Assembly: GCA_019075865.1 (NCBI GenBank)
Contig: JAGXAN010000008.1
Location: forward strand, 124,001 to 188,000
DNA length: 64,000 nt
Source: Hyphomicrobiales bacterium
GTDB lineage: Bacteria > Pseudomonadota > Alphaproteobacteria > Rhizobiales > Beijerinckiaceae
Direction: 5' to 3'
The position numbers were made by a program, and so were the translations under genes. Under the pieces are notes generated by a model. It searched no databases and was not told where the DNA came from. It saw nothing but the letters and a program-made list of their open reading frames with translations. Of the stretch, positions 33,655 to 44,643 are shown in pieces (the first letter of the stretch is position 1; each line of letters starts with the position of its first letter).

Positions 33655-35094
33655 TCACGCCGCTGCACCTTCAGAAATTTGGTCGGCGATCCGGCCCAGG
33701 CTTTCTTCGCGGCCCAGCACCTCGAGAACATCGAAAATTCCAGGCGATGTGGTTTTGCCGGTAAGCGCGTAGCGCAACGGCTGAGCCGCGTCGCCCAGCT
33801 TGATGCCAGCCGTATTGGCATATTCGCGCACGACCGCCTCGGTGGCAACGGCGCTCCATGGGCTGGCGGTCTGCAATGCCTGATGCAGCCCGCTGAGGCG
33901 CTCGCGCATCTGGTGGGTGTTTAACCCATCACGCGCTTTGGCTTCCAGCGCAAGCGGGCGCTGGGCAAACAGATAGCTGGCATTGTCCATCAATTCAGCG
34001 AGTGTCTTGGCCCTGTCTTTCAGGCCGGGCAGGGCCGCCGCCAGACGTGGCCGCAGGCCGCCATTCAATTGTGCCAGCAGGGCCGGGCCACCCTCGGCAT
34101 GGGGCAGATATTGGTCGATTGCCGTCATCAATTGCGCGTCTGGGGTTGCGCGCATATAATGGCCATTGACATGCGAGAGCTTGGTGAAATCAAAGCGTGA
34201 GGCGGAGCGCCCGATGTCCTCCAGCGCAAAGACGTCGATCATCTCCTGCGTGGTAAAAAACTCCTGATCGCCATGGCTCCAGCCCAGCCGCACCAGATAA
34301 TTGCGCAAGGCTTGCGGCAGGTAGCCCATGGCTCGATAGGCATCCACACCCAAAGCCCCGTGGCGTTTCGACAGTTTGGCCCCATCTGCCCCGTGAATGA
34401 GCGGGATATGCGCCACAATTGGTGCTTCCCAACCGAGCGCATTGTAGATTTGCGCCTGACGGGCCGCGTTGGTCAAATGGTCATCGCCGCGAATGATATG
34501 GGTAACCTCCATGTCATGGTCGTCCACCACCACCGCCAGCATGTAGGTTGGCGTCCCATCCGAGCGCAGCAATACCAGATCATCCAGATCCTTGTTGGCA
34601 AAGGAAACATTGCCCTGCACCCGGTCTTGAATCAGCGTCACGCCATCCTGCGGCGCTTTCAGCCGGATCACCGGGGCAACGCCGGCCGGCGCATCGCTGG
34701 CGGGGCGGTCACGCCAACGACCATCGTAACGCGGCGCGCGCCCATTGCGGCGGGCCTCCTCGCGCATTTCCTCCAGCTCGGCCTGCGAGGCATAGCAATG
34801 ATAGGCGTGGCCGGAGGCAAGCAGGCTTTGCGCAACTTCCCGATGCCGCGCGGCGCGCGAAAATTGATAAACCACGTCACCGGACCAATCGAGGCCCAGC
34901 CACTTCAGGCCATCGAGAATGGCAGCAATCGCAGCATCCGTCGAGCGTTCGCGATCGGTATCCTCGATCCGAAGCAGCATTTTTCCGCCCGTATGGGCCG
35001 CATACAGCCAGTTGAACAATGCCGTGCGGGCACCGCCAATATGCAGAAAGCCGGTAGGGGAGGGTGCGAATCGGGTTACAACAGGGCGCGACAT
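33655..35094 (-). CDS. gltX: glutamyl-tRNA synthetase
   Basis: A 479-residue class I synthetase with '[21 protein letters not shown]' (HIGH-like motif, residues 9-29, landmark) and '[16 protein letters not shown]' (KMSKS-like). The start ATG 35094 was chosen because the family begins right before '[11 protein letters not shown]'; the frame runs 51 codons further up. It diverges from comEC with a 76-bp gap. Confidence 0.96.
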   Translation of the reverse strand: MSRPVVTRFAPSPTGFLHIGGARTALFNWLYAAHTGGKMLLRIEDTDRERSTDAAIAAILDGLKWLGLDWSGDVVYQFSRAARHREVAQSLLASGHAYHCYASQAELEEMREEARRNGRAPRYDGRWRDRPASDAPAGVAPVIRLKAPQDGVTLIQDRVQGNVSFANKDLDDLVLLRSDGTPTYMLAVVVDDHDMEVTHIIRGDDHLTNAARQAQIYNALGWEAPIVAHIPLIHGADGAKLSKRHGALGVDAYRAMGYLPQALRNYLVRLGWSHGDQEFFTTQEMIDVFALEDIGRSASRFDFTKLSHVNGHYMRATPDAQLMTAIDQYLPHAEGGPALLAQLNGGLRPRLAAALPGLKDRAKTLAELMDNASYLFAQRPLALEAKARDGLNTHQMRERLSGLHQALQTASPWSAVATEAVVREYANTAGIKLGDAAQPLRYALTGKTTSPGIFDVLEVLGREESLGRIADQISEGAAA

Positions 35095-35170
35095 TTCAGA
35101 AAAATCCAGCCAATAATTAAGTTGGGCGCTCTCTGCCGGGTGGCTTGGATCGCGCATTCTTTCGTGTAAC

Positions 35171-37567
35171 ATGCAAAGTGGCGGTGTAAAGTCGTTTGCG
35201 CGCAAATGCACGGCCTTTATGGGCAAAGTCCCTTTGCAGGCAAGCACGATGCGTGGCGTGGGCGGGCAGCAGGAACTGGCAGGAAAACGCTGCGAGGCAT
35301 ATCCCGGGCGTAGGGTGCTGTCATGGCTGATCGCGACGGGCAGGGCCGCAATTGCCAGAGGCCGCAGCGACTTTTTGCTGGAAATGGAAGACCGCCGCCT
35401 CGCCCTGTGGCTGCCGGTGGTGGCCGGCCTTGGCGTGCTGTTGTATTTCTCGGCCGACCGTGAACCTGCCAGCGGTTATGCCGCACTGATTTGTGCGTGT
35501 TTCGCGCTATTGGCCTTTCTCACCATCAACCATCGGCCAGCCTCGACCAGCTTTTTTGTGATCTCGGTTTTGGCGCTTGGGTTTGCCAGTGCGCAATGGC
35601 GCGCCCATTCGGTGCGCGCTCCGATATTGGGCCATATCACCGTTGATAATCTGACCGGGTTTGTCGAGCAGGTCGATCTGCGCCCCAATGGTGCGCGCTT
35701 TGTGCTCAAACTCGAAAGCGCTGAAAAGCTGCCAGTCGCGGCTACGCCTCGGCGGGTTCGCCTGACGATGCGCACCCGCCCGGAATTTGCGGCGGGTGAT
35801 TTCATCGCCGTCAAAGCGCGCCTGCTGCCACCTTCGCACGCGGTCCTTCCCGGCGGGTATGATTTTGCCCGCGACGCCTATTTTATGGGCATTGGTGCTG
35901 TGGGCTCAGTTCTGGGGCGTGCGGAGCGCTTTTCACCGCCCTTGCCAGCCAGCTTGCGTCTGCGTTTCATGGCCGCCATCGACCAGACCCGAAATCGGCT
36001 GGCGATGCGGGTGAATCAAGTGATAGGCGGGGCTCCCGGTACCATTGCCGCAGCCATGGTCACCGGCAAACGCGATCTCCTCAGCCAAAGCACGCGCGAA
36101 CTCATCCGCGAAGCCGGAATATTCCATATCATCACGATATCGGGCATTCAGATGTCGCTGGTGGCGGGCATATTGTTCTGGTTCATCCGCCGCTTGCTCG
36201 CGTTGAGCACGACACTGGCGCTGTCCTATCCCATCAAGAAATGGGCTGCGGGTGCCGCCATGGTCTTCGCTTGCCTCTATGATATCGGCACCGGTTCGCG
36301 CGTGGGCACGGAGCGCGCCCTGGTGATGACGCTCGTGGTGTTTCTCGCCATCATCATGGACCGCGCCGCCCTCACTATGCGAAATCTCGCCATTGCGGCC
36401 TGGGCGGTGATTCTGCTGGAACCAGATGCCATTCTGGGAGCGAGTTTCCAGCTTTCCTTTGCCGCCGTTGCCGCATTGGTCGCGGTTTATGAGACTGGCC
36501 AGAGGCGTCTGGCCCGCCAAGTGGAATGGCCGCAAGCTATAGGCCGCGATGGCCGTCAAAAAATGCATCAACCTCTGAAGGCGCCTTGGTTGAGCAGCCT
36601 GCGCGAAGGCATCCGCCACTTTTTCAGCAGCCGTCTCGCGGCGATATTGTTGTCGACAATGGCCGCTACCAGTGCCACCGCGCCGTTCATGGCCTATGAT
36701 TTTCATGAATTGAGCCTTTATGTCATGATCGGCAATCCCTTGACCTTGGGTATCATTGAGCTTTTTGCCATTCCCGGTGCGCTGTTAGGGGCGGTGCTTT
36801 ATCCGCTCGGGCTCGACGCGCCGGTCTGGCACTACCTTGGTTTGGGAATCAGTCTTGTCCTCTGGGTTGCCCGCCACATAGCCGCCGCGCCCGGTGCAAG
36901 CCTGCCGATCCCCGAATTTTCTGCCACCGCCCTCAGCTTCCTGACGCTTGGCCTGTTGTCCGCCGTCATCTGGCGTAGCCCGGTTTGGCGCGCCACCGCC
37001 ATTCCTTTAGTGCTGATTGGTGCCGCCATGGTGCCTTTGCGGGCCAAATTCGATGTGCTCATTCCCGCATCGGGTGATTACCTTGCCTTTCGCGGCCGCG
37101 ATGGACACCTTGCCTTTCTGGGTAAGCGCAAGAACAATTTTGCACTGGAGCAATGGCTTCGCGCCGATGGCGACAGCCGCCAGCCTGAAAGCCTGATCCC
37201 CGTCAACGATCCACAAGCCGGGTGCGGCGCACTTGGCTGCACGGCGAAGCTGTCACCCGGTCGCTCCATCGCACTGGTGCTCAAGAGCGAGGCATTTTCT
37301 GAAGATTGCGCCCGCGCCACCATCGTTGTGACACCCTTGTTCGCCCCGTCATCCTGCGCCGCGCTCACCTTCGATCACGCTTTCCTTGCCGCCAGCGGTG
37401 CCTCGACACTCGAATTTGCCGGCGACCGCATCATTCAAACATCCAGCCGCACCTTTGCGCAGGATCGCCTCTGGTCGCCCAAAGCGCCGCGCTGGGCCTT
37501 GGCCAAATTCACGCCAGAGGCCCCGCCGCCAGCCCCGTCTGCCGACATGCGCCCGTTTCAGCCTTGA
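35171..37567 (+). CDS. comEC: ComEC/Rec2-family DNA uptake channel protein
   Basis: A 798-residue polytopic membrane protein. A DUF4131-type N-terminal region (about residues 70-240) leads to the Competence domain with '[33 protein letters not shown]' (landmark) and many membrane helices. The C-terminal 130 residues ('[21 protein letters not shown]') lack a recognisable metallo-beta-lactamase HxHxDH motif, as is usual in rhizobial copies. It would move single-stranded DNA across the inner membrane. The start is uncertain: several Met/Val codons lie in the first 75 residues. Confidence 0.85.
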   Translation: MQSGGVKSFARKCTAFMGKVPLQASTMRGVGGQQELAGKRCEAYPGRRVLSWLIATGRAAIARGRSDFLLEMEDRRLALWLPVVAGLGVLLYFSADREPASGYAALICACFALLAFLTINHRPASTSFFVISVLALGFASAQWRAHSVRAPILGHITVDNLTGFVEQVDLRPNGARFVLKLESAEKLPVAATPRRVRLTMRTRPEFAAGDFIAVKARLLPPSHAVLPGGYDFARDAYFMGIGAVGSVLGRAERFSPPLPASLRLRFMAAIDQTRNRLAMRVNQVIGGAPGTIAAAMVTGKRDLLSQSTRELIREAGIFHIITISGIQMSLVAGILFWFIRRLLALSTTLALSYPIKKWAAGAAMVFACLYDIGTGSRVGTERALVMTLVVFLAIIMDRAALTMRNLAIAAWAVILLEPDAILGASFQLSFAAVAALVAVYETGQRRLARQVEWPQAIGRDGRQKMHQPLKAPWLSSLREGIRHFFSSRLAAILLSTMAATSATAPFMAYDFHELSLYVMIGNPLTLGIIELFAIPGALLGAVLYPLGLDAPVWHYLGLGISLVLWVARHIAAAPGASLPIPEFSATALSFLTLGLLSAVIWRSPVWRATAIPLVLIGAAMVPLRAKFDVLIPASGDYLAFRGRDGHLAFLGKRKNNFALEQWLRADGDSRQPESLIPVNDPQAGCGALGCTAKLSPGRSIALVLKSEAFSEDCARATIVVTPLFAPSSCAALTFDHAFLAASGASTLEFAGDRIIQTSSRTFAQDRLWSPKAPRWALAKFTPEAPPPAPSADMRPFQP

Positions 37568-37574
37568 GCCTGAA

Positions 37575-38306
37575 TCAACCCGACGGCCAAAGTGCGAGGC
37601 TTCCGTATTTGCGCAGCAAACTCACCAATTTGCCTTGAATACGCACCCGGTTGGGCCCGAATATCCGGGTTTCATAGGCCGGGTTGGCCGCCTCCAGCGC
37701 AATCGAAACCCCGCGTTTGCGCAGACGCTTCAAAGTCGCTTCCTCCTCATCAATCAGCGCCACAACAATATCGCCCGAATCGGCTGTTTCCTGCTTGCGG
37801 ATGATGACCGTGTCCTGATCGAAAATGCCGGCCTCAATCATCGAATCGCCGCGCACTTCCAGCGCGTAATGGTCGCCAGCCGTTAAAAATTCGGGCGGCA
37901 GGGCAATCGTATGGCTGCGTGTCTGCAAGGCCGAAATCGGTGTTCCGGCCGCGATCCGGCCCATTACCGGCACCGCCACCGCATTGGCTGTATCCTCGTC
38001 CGTGGGGCTGCTGGTGCGCACCCGTCCCAAATTGCCCTCAATGACGCTGGGGGTGAATTTCTGGCCGCGGCCCGTGCCCGCCGGAATGGAAGATTCCGGC
38101 ATTTTCAGCACTTCGAGGGCTCTGGCCCGGTTGGGCATCCGGCGAATGAACCCGCGTTCCTCAAGCGCGATGATCAGGCGGTGGATGCCTGATTTCGAAC
38201 GCAAATCCATCGCCACTTTCATCTCGTCAAAATTGGGTGAAATGCCGCCCTCTTTCAGCCGCTCGTGAATGAAGCGCAGAAGTTCGCTTTGCTTTTTGGT
38301 CAACAT
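37575..38306 (-). CDS. lexA: SOS repressor LexA
   Basis: A 243-residue protein, the alphaproteobacterial length. The N-terminal winged helix is '[19 protein letters not shown]'. The Ala-Gly cleavage site lies in 'GRIAAGTP', the active Ser in 'RGDSMIEAG' and the Lys in '[12 protein letters not shown]'. It is preceded by a LexA box at 38404-38418, so it represses itself. It converges on comEC with a 7-bp gap. Confidence 0.97.
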   Translation of the reverse strand: MLTKKQSELLRFIHERLKEGGISPNFDEMKVAMDLRSKSGIHRLIIALEERGFIRRMPNRARALEVLKMPESSIPAGTGRGQKFTPSVIEGNLGRVRTSSPTDEDTANAVAVPVMGRIAAGTPISALQTRSHTIALPPEFLTAGDHYALEVRGDSMIEAGIFDQDTVIIRKQETADSGDIVVALIDEEEATLKRLRKRGVSIALEAANPAYETRIFGPNRVRIQGKLVSLLRKYGSLALWPSG

Positions 38307-38403
38307 GGCTCGAAAATCCTCTCCGGCATAGCCGTCTTTTCTGACCCGCACATTATTCGGCGGTTCGAATCGTGGCCTATACAAATCATGAACAAGCATA
38401 ACT

Positions 38404-38418
38404 GTTCGCGTTGCGTTC
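38404..38418. promoter_or_regulatory. LexA box upstream of lexA
   Basis: GTTCGCGTTGCGTTC matches the alphaproteobacterial SOS consensus GTTC-N7-GTTC exactly. It is 98 bp upstream of the lexA start codon on the reverse-strand reading direction. Confidence 0.85.
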
Positions 38419-38487
38419 CGCAAGAGGGGTTTGGCCGATTGTGAAATTTTGTTGCCATCAGGTTTTGCACGATGGGCAAGGCGGCCT

Positions 38488-40221
38488 TTACGGGCGAATA
38501 TCGACCACCGGGCGCTGCCACGGCCCCTTGATGTGGAGTGCCAGCGGCGAATTATTGGCCTGTTGCGGCTCGTTTTGGTTGGCCCGCGCGTCAAGATCGA
38601 GCTTTTCCCCGTTCAGGTCTATCGATCCGCCCAACGACATCGACATGGCCGAATTGGCCAATTGTCCGGACTGTACCTGCGCCACGCCGCCATTCACCAA
38701 AGTATTCAGTTGCAATTTGGTAAAAGGCGTCGAGCCCAGATTGAGGTCGCGCACCAGCGGCTTGGCCGAGCGGTTGATGCGGCGCATGGTGCGTGAAACG
38801 TCAATTCCCTCAATGGCTCCATCGCGCCATTCAAGATGAACCGTGCCACGCAAATCACCCAGCTTTGGTATCGGCGAGACCCCGGCGCTTTGCAGCGACA
38901 AATCGACATTCAGCGCACCGTCAAGCGGGATATTGCAGGCCGGCTTCACGCATATTCTGGTAAAATCAATATGCTGAACATGCGCCCGGATCTGGGTCTC
39001 GATCGGGTCTTTGGCAAAATCGAGGCTGACCCGACCCTGCGCTTCGCCATTGCCGCCTTCCGCATGGGCGAGTTCGATGTTGAGCCTGTCCTTTTCGATC
39101 GTCAGCGACAGTGCCGCATTGCTGAAGCTCTGGTTTGCAATCTCGCCATGCTCGATAGAGAGCCGCAAATCGAGGTTGGGGGCGTTTTGCCAGGCCTTTT
39201 CGGCATGTGCATCGATCTGCGCTTCTTGGGCGAAACTTGCGGCATTGGCCCATAATTGCGGATGCAATTCCAGATTTTGGGTGGCGAGTGTGCCCACTAT
39301 TTCGCTGCCCGCGCCTTTGGGTCGATAGGCCAGCACACCACTGAAATGCGTATCGGCGAGGCTCAATTCCAGATGCGTGGCATCCACCGCCGCAGCCGTT
39401 GCGTGGAGATGGGTCTGGATGCGAATGCCACTTCGCCAACGCACAATCAGCGGCCGCACATCGGCAAACAGTTCCAGCGGGGGCAGTTGGGCGGCGCTGA
39501 GCACCAAATCACCGGTGAAAGCACTTCTGGGGCCAAGCAGCGCTTCGTCGATCAGGGCTGTGCCGGCGAAGGAGAGCCGCAGGTCGGGATGATCGATGAC
39601 CACGGCGACATCGGATAGCCGCTGCGCGCGCAGACGCGCCAGATTGGCCACCCAAAGCTGGAATTGCAAAGGCTTGTTTTGCCATTGCGCGCGCGCCTTG
39701 ATGAGCAGGGGCGCGTCCCGGTTGGGCTGGTCAATCAGCACATTGGCGTCATGCAGGTTCACGGCCAAGCGCTGCGCACCACTCATCAATTGCAGGTCTG
39801 TATGTATCAGTCTGACCTGCGCCATCCCGATTTTGGCGATGGGGTCGGCCTTGCTGTCGTGGGTCTTGTGCCACTTGTTAATGTCGAACTGCACAGCTCC
39901 GCCGCGCAATGTGAGGTTATCGAGCGCAAAAGCCCCAAAAAGCAGCGAGGACAGCACCACATCGCCGCCAAGTTCGACGCCCTGCACGTCGAGGCCCTGC
40001 GCAGCCGGAACTGTATGCACATCGGCAAATCGCAGTCTGGGGCGTGGCAACAAGCGCATTGTTACGCGCCCTTCGGCCACGGCCCTTATGCCAGTTTGCG
40101 CCAGCAACCGGGATGCCAATTGTTCGTGCCAGCGCGCAGATGCCAAAGGCCAGTCCACCGAACCAGCGCCCAGCACAACGATGGCCACGATCAGGGCAAG
40201 CCATTTGTTCAGTTGGGACAT
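38488..40221 (-). CDS. AsmA-like inner-membrane protein
   Basis: A 577-residue protein. A single N-terminal anchor ('[19 protein letters not shown]') is followed by AsmA-type repeats ('[25 protein letters not shown]', landmark) and a C-terminal block '[28 protein letters not shown]' (landmark) typical of the AsmA C-terminus. These proteins bridge to the outer envelope and are linked to lipid transport. The start ATG 40221 gives the anchor at once. It is separated from lexA by 181 bp. Confidence 0.8.
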   Translation of the reverse strand: MSQLNKWLALIVAIVVLGAGSVDWPLASARWHEQLASRLLAQTGIRAVAEGRVTMRLLPRPRLRFADVHTVPAAQGLDVQGVELGGDVVLSSLLFGAFALDNLTLRGGAVQFDINKWHKTHDSKADPIAKIGMAQVRLIHTDLQLMSGAQRLAVNLHDANVLIDQPNRDAPLLIKARAQWQNKPLQFQLWVANLARLRAQRLSDVAVVIDHPDLRLSFAGTALIDEALLGPRSAFTGDLVLSAAQLPPLELFADVRPLIVRWRSGIRIQTHLHATAAAVDATHLELSLADTHFSGVLAYRPKGAGSEIVGTLATQNLELHPQLWANAASFAQEAQIDAHAEKAWQNAPNLDLRLSIEHGEIANQSFSNAALSLTIEKDRLNIELAHAEGGNGEAQGRVSLDFAKDPIETQIRAHVQHIDFTRICVKPACNIPLDGALNVDLSLQSAGVSPIPKLGDLRGTVHLEWRDGAIEGIDVSRTMRRINRSAKPLVRDLNLGSTPFTKLQLNTLVNGGVAQVQSGQLANSAMSMSLGGSIDLNGEKLDLDARANQNEPQQANNSPLALHIKGPWQRPVVDIRP

Positions 40222-40420
40222 TTCCCTGCTATCGCGCGGTTGCCGCGCCACTGGTTGCAATTGCTGCTGCTTGTATCGCGTAATTTGCCACGGCGGCAAG
40301 CAAAACAAAAATCGCCTTGCAATGGTGGCGGACCGACTTGCGCAACAAGCGATTGCAGCTTGGCGCTTTTCATCTTGCACTTGCCGCGCGGCCCGCTGCG
40401 TGCTAGCAGTTCGCAACAAT

Positions 40421-40497
40421 CGGGGTATGGCGCAGTCTGGTAGCGCGGAAGTTTTGGGTACTTCAGGCCGTTGGTTCGAATCCAGCTACCCCGACCA
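40421..40497 (+). tRNA. tRNA-Pro (TGG)
   Basis: 77 nt cloverleaf with acceptor CGGGGTA/TACCCCG, anticodon arm GAAGT-TTTGGGT-ACTTC (anticodon TGG), T-loop TTCGAAT and encoded ACCA end. It lies in a short gap between the divergent AsmA-like gene and the complex I accessory gene. Confidence 0.95.
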
Positions 40498-40520
40498 CTA
40501 AATCTGGATGGATTTTTGAT

Positions 40521-40826
40521 ATGGTCGCCCGCATTTCTTGTCCAGCCAAAACCGCGACGCAATCAGGGCTTGGCCGCACCAAATCCTGGCTCCTCGAATT
40601 TATGCCCGATGAGGCGCGCGAAATCGAACCGTTGATGGGTTGGACCGGATCGGGCGATACCAAAGCCCAGGTCAAATTGTGGTTTGCGACGCAGGACGAG
40701 GCCATCGCCTATGCGCGCCGCAACAATATTGCCTACCGCCTGGAGACGACCAAGACCGGTGCCCGTCGCACGCAGCTTTATTCCGATAATTTCAAATCCA
40801 CACGCCTCGGGCAGTGGACACATTAA
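40521..40826 (+). CDS. complex I accessory subunit (NDUFS4-like ETC_C1 family)
   Basis: A 101-residue protein of the 'ETC complex I subunit conserved region' family: 'ARISCPAKTATQSGLGRTKSWLLEF', 'EPLMGWTGSGDTKAQVKLWF' and 'AIAYARRNNIAYRL' (landmarks). The alphaproteobacterial version is the homologue of mitochondrial NDUFS4 and binds the peripheral arm near the NuoF-NuoE end. It sits 23 bp after tRNA-Pro, a neighbourhood common in this group. Confidence 0.9.
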   Translation: MVARISCPAKTATQSGLGRTKSWLLEFMPDEAREIEPLMGWTGSGDTKAQVKLWFATQDEAIAYARRNNIAYRLETTKTGARRTQLYSDNFKSTRLGQWTH

Positions 40827-40883
40827 ATCGTAGTAAGATTGTTGGCGTACTGGATCATCCCGAATGTGTCGCTTCGCGCAAAC

Positions 40884-40960
40884 GGCCCCGTAGCTCAGCT
40901 GGATAGAGCAGCCGCCTTCTAAGCGGCAGGTCGCAGGTTCGAGCCCTGCTGGGGTCGCCA
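40884..40960 (+). tRNA. tRNA-Arg (TCT)
   Basis: 77 nt cloverleaf with acceptor GGCCCCG/TGGGGTC, D arm GCTCAGCTGGATAGAGC, anticodon arm GCCGC-CTTCTAA-GCGGC (anticodon TCT), T arm GCAGGTTCGAGCCCTGC and encoded GCCA end. Confidence 0.95.
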
Positions 40961-41024
40961 AATTCCCCGATTTTCCCAGAACATCGATGGATATCCCAGT
41001 TCACCACCGCCCGCCGACATGGGC

Positions 41025-42527
41025 TTAATAACGCTCCGGCAGGTTGTCATCGCGCGCCAGATCAGAAAACCGCGTCATTTCAGCTTCAAACTGCACTTCC
41101 ACGGTTCCGGTCGGGCCATGGCGCTGCTTGCCGATGATGATTTCGGCCTTGCCATGCGCGCGTTCCATTTCGCTCATCCACTTCAGATGCTCTTCAGAGC
41201 CGGCGCGCGGTTCGCGGTTTTTGAGGTAATATTCCTCGCGGTACACGAATATCACCACGTCGGCGTCCTGCTCGATGGAGCCTGATTCGCGCAAATCTGA
41301 GAGCATCGGTCGCTTGTCATCGCGCGTTTCCACCTGACGCGACAATTGCGACAGCGCCACCACCGGAACCGCCAGTTCCTTGGCCAGCGCCTTGAGGCCC
41401 GTGGTGATTTCAGTCAATTCCTGCACCCGGTTGTCGCCCTTGGATTTGGAGCCCGACAGCAATTGCAGATAGTCCACCACCAGCACATCAAGGCCACGCT
41501 GGCGCTTCAGGCGGCGGGCGCGGGCGGTCAATTGCGCAATCGAAATGCCGCCTGTCTGGTCGATGTAGAACGGAATCGTCTGCATCAGCTTCGCAGCTTC
41601 GGTGATTTGCCGGAATTCATCCTCATTCATGTCGCCACGACGGATTTTATAAGAAGCGACCCCCGATTGCTCGGCGATGATACGCGTTGCGAGCTGCTCG
41701 GACGACATTTCGAGCGAGAAAAACCCGACGACCCCGCCATTGGCGGCGACGCTGGAACCATCCGGGCGCAATTCGGCCCGATAGGCCTTGGCGATGTTGA
41801 AGGCGATGTTGGTGGCAAGCGCGGTCTTGCCCATGCCAGGGCGGCCGGCGATAATCACGAGATCGGAGGATTGCAACCCGCCCATTTGCCGGTCGAGATC
41901 ATTAAGACCGGTGGCGATTCCAGATAGCTTTCCATCCCGCTCATAGGCCTTGGCCGCCATTTCAATGGCAATGTGCAGGGCCTCGGAAAAGCGCTGAAAT
42001 CCGCCGGCATAGCGCCCGCTTTCGGCTATTTCATACAGCTTGCGTTCGGCTTCCTCGATTTGGGCGCGCGGCGAATGGTCTACCGCCGCATCATAAGCAA
42101 CATTGACAATATCTTCGCCAATCTCGATCAGCCCGCGCCGCGTCGCCAGATCATAGATCGAGCGGCCATAGTCGGCGGCATTGATGATGGTGGTGGCTTC
42201 GGCCGCAAGCCTTGCCAGATATTGCATGACGGTTATGCCGCCAAGATCATGGTCACCCAGGAATGTTTTAAGGGTGATGGGCGAGGCGATTTTGCCGGCC
42301 CGAATCAATTGTGCCATCAGATCAAAAATGCGGCGGTGCAATTCCTCGGAGAAATGTTCTGATTTCAGAAAATCCGAGACCCGGTCAAATGCGTCATTGT
42401 TGACCAGAATTGCGCCCAGCAATGCCTGCTCCGCCTCGACATTATGCGGCGCAACCCGAAAGGTCGCAGGCGGGCCGGACTGGCTGGCGACGAGGTTGAA
42501 ACGCGGGCTGGCATCGGTGACGGACAT
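41025..42527 (-). CDS. dnaB: replicative DNA helicase DnaB
   Basis: A 500-residue helicase. The N-terminal primase-binding domain opens 'PHNVEAEQALLGAILVN' and the C-terminal RecA-like domain has Walker A 'GRPGMGKTALA', 'GFFSLEMSSEQLATR' and 'VVDYLQLLSG'. The start ATG 42527 has GAGA upstream. No intein is present, since the motifs are uninterrupted. Confidence 0.96.
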   Translation of the reverse strand: MSVTDASPRFNLVASQSGPPATFRVAPHNVEAEQALLGAILVNNDAFDRVSDFLKSEHFSEELHRRIFDLMAQLIRAGKIASPITLKTFLGDHDLGGITVMQYLARLAAEATTIINAADYGRSIYDLATRRGLIEIGEDIVNVAYDAAVDHSPRAQIEEAERKLYEIAESGRYAGGFQRFSEALHIAIEMAAKAYERDGKLSGIATGLNDLDRQMGGLQSSDLVIIAGRPGMGKTALATNIAFNIAKAYRAELRPDGSSVAANGGVVGFFSLEMSSEQLATRIIAEQSGVASYKIRRGDMNEDEFRQITEAAKLMQTIPFYIDQTGGISIAQLTARARRLKRQRGLDVLVVDYLQLLSGSKSKGDNRVQELTEITTGLKALAKELAVPVVALSQLSRQVETRDDKRPMLSDLRESGSIEQDADVVIFVYREEYYLKNREPRAGSEEHLKWMSEMERAHGKAEIIIGKQRHGPTGTVEVQFEAEMTRFSDLARDDNLPERY

Positions 42528-42905
42528 GGTTCTCTCAAATTTCTGCAAAGGCACATCTTAGGGCTGGCGAGGACAAGGCCTCCAAGCGCCGCCCCGTTCG
42601 CCACCTCACGATAGGTAAATACGCACCCACTTGCACGGAATATCGCAATTTTGGATCGCCGTGGCAGGGCTTGTCCTCTTTATTCACAAGCCGCGTGCAA
42701 GTGGCAAGGTGAAAATTGCCGCCAATCGTTTCGCGCAGGGCCGCACTGCCGTGGAACAGGCGGCGTCAACCCCGCCCGTTGGTCCCGCCGCGCGTCGTGA
42801 AATTCGCAATTACAAAAAAAAGCTGAGCCGAATGGCGCTAGCGACTTGACAACGGCCACCGCGCGCAGCCCATTCTAATACATAAGAATGAGATGAGGGC
42901 GGCAC
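42528..42905. other. intergenic region between dnaB and galM
   Basis: 378 bp without a supported gene. A 72-codon frame from a TTG at 42631 has no ribosome site and no family features, so it is not called. A TTGACA-like box at 42846-42851 precedes galM, but no well-spaced -10 was found. Confidence 0.5.
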
Positions 42906-43913
42906 ATGAACGTACATTTTTTTGGTGATCTCGACGGGACTCCGGTTTTGGAGGTCGAAATTGCGTCAAAAGCGGGCGCGCGGGCCAAAATCATCACCTA
43001 TGGTGCCAGCGTCCGCGATCTGGTTATTCCGCACAATGGCGGCCACCAGCGCGTGGTCATGGGGCTCAATAGCGTCGCCGATTATCACGCCTACGCATCG
43101 CACATGGGCGCGATTGCCGGACGCTTTGCCAATCGCATCGCCAATGGCCGCTTCGAGTTGGATGGCCAGAGCTACCAGTTGCCACTTAACCAGAATGGCA
43201 AAAATTCGCTACATGGCGGTGGCAATGGCTTTGGCAAACGGCCGTGGAAATTGCAAAGCCATGATGCCAGCAGTGTCACGCTGACCCTGCATTCGCCGGA
43301 TGGCGAAGCCGGTTATCCGGGCAATCTCGATGTCACCTGCGTCTACTCGCTGGAGGAACCGGCGACCTTGCAAATGGAACTGCACGCAACCTGCGACAAA
43401 GCCACCGTGCTCAACCTCGCCCATCATTCCTATTTCAACCTCGACGGTTCACCTGATATTTTGGGCCATGAACTGTGCATTCCGTCGCGATTTCGCACCC
43501 CCACCGATGCCGATCTCATCCCGACGGGCGAAGTGGTCAATGTCACGGGCACGCCCTGGGACTTTCAAAAGCAGATGGCGATTGGCACGCGAGCGCAGCC
43601 CTATGACGCCAATTACCTGATCGAGCAGGCGCCCGATCCCGCTACCGGGCTGGCGCTGGCGGCTTTTGTGCGCTCGCCCCGCAATGGCCTGACCATGACG
43701 GTCACCACCACTGAGCCTTGCGTGCAATTTTACGACGCGGCCAAAATGAATTGTCCGGTGCCCGGCCTCGATGGCGCGCATTATGGGCCCTATGCCGGGC
43801 TTTGCCTCGAACCCCAGCACGTGCCCGATTCGCCCAATCGCCGCTATTTCCCCAGCGCAGTTTTGCGCAAGGGAGAAACCTATCGGCAGTTGACCCGCTA
43901 CGCCTTTGCCTGA
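42906..43913 (+). CDS. galM: aldose 1-epimerase (galactose mutarotase)
   Basis: A 335-residue galactose mutarotase-like protein. It has 'ITYGASVRDLVIP', 'HMGAIAGRFANRIANGRFELDG' (landmark), catalytic His in 'HHSYFNLDG' and the C-terminal 'LCLEPQHVPDSPN' with catalytic Glu. It interconverts alpha and beta aldose forms. GAGGG lies 7 bp before the ATG. It converges on the HAD gene. Confidence 0.93.
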   Translation: MNVHFFGDLDGTPVLEVEIASKAGARAKIITYGASVRDLVIPHNGGHQRVVMGLNSVADYHAYASHMGAIAGRFANRIANGRFELDGQSYQLPLNQNGKNSLHGGGNGFGKRPWKLQSHDASSVTLTLHSPDGEAGYPGNLDVTCVYSLEEPATLQMELHATCDKATVLNLAHHSYFNLDGSPDILGHELCIPSRFRTPTDADLIPTGEVVNVTGTPWDFQKQMAIGTRAQPYDANYLIEQAPDPATGLALAAFVRSPRNGLTMTVTTTEPCVQFYDAAKMNCPVPGLDGAHYGPYAGLCLEPQHVPDSPNRRYFPSAVLRKGETYRQLTRYAFA

Positions 43914-43921
43914 AACTTGCT

Positions 43922-44581
43922 TTAGTCGGCAAGGCCAGCCAATCCGCTTAAAATGCGGTCGGGTGCAAAATCGGGGTATTCATCCGGCGCATGGCTTCGG
44001 TTGATCCAGGCGGTTTGAAAGCCATGGCGGCGCGCCCCGGCAATATCCCAGCGGTTGGACGATTGAAACGATATCTCCCCTGGCGACACATTCAGGCTTT
44101 TTTCCACGAGTTCATAGGCTTGCGGTGCTGTCTTGAACAATTTTGCAGCGTCGACCGACAGGCTTACGTCCAGCCATTCCGTCAGTCCGGCGGAACGCAC
44201 TGCGCTAGCCAGCATGGACGGTGTGCCGTTCGAGAGGATTGCGGTTATGCAGCCTTTGGCCTTCAGCTTTTGAAGGGTTGGCACAACATCGGCAAAGGCG
44301 TCGAGGGTCTGGTAGGCGTCGAGTAGCAGGATGCGGGTGGCCGCCGAAATGCCGCCGCAGCGCGCCGCCGCAAAATCCAGCGACTGTTCGGTCAGCGCGT
44401 CAAAGCCCTGATAAGCCCCCATCAAACTGCGCACCCATGTATATTCGAGCTGCTTTTGCCGCCAGATTTCCGAAAGGCGATCGGCTTGCGGCCCCACAGC
44501 GTCGCGGTGGCGGGCCACGGCAGAATGCACATCAAACAAGGTGCCGTATGCGTCGAAAACATAGATGTGGATCGGTTTCAT
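43922..44581 (-). CDS. haloacid dehalogenase, type II (HAD superfamily)
   Basis: A 219-residue HAD enzyme. It has the nucleophile Asp10 in 'VFDAYGTLFDV', the motif-II Ser/Asn 'AILSNGTPSML' and motif-III Lys in 'KTAPQAYEL' and 'FQSSNRWDIAGARRHGFQTAWINR' (landmark). These features are those of L-2-haloacid dehalogenases. The substrate could be another small organic acid or phosphate. Confidence 0.85.
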   Translation of the reverse strand: MKPIHIYVFDAYGTLFDVHSAVARHRDAVGPQADRLSEIWRQKQLEYTWVRSLMGAYQGFDALTEQSLDFAAARCGGISAATRILLLDAYQTLDAFADVVPTLQKLKAKGCITAILSNGTPSMLASAVRSAGLTEWLDVSLSVDAAKLFKTAPQAYELVEKSLNVSPGEISFQSSNRWDIAGARRHGFQTAWINRSHAPDEYPDFAPDRILSGLAGLAD

Positions 44582-44643
44582 GCTAGTCTGCCCTCAATTC
44601 TCATGTCGATCATCCCACCTTATCAAAATCCTGCAGGTTCGCT

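Noticed and set aside
42631-42849. 72-codon frame between dnaB and galM
   Set aside because: TTG start, no ribosome site, no recognised features; likely chance.
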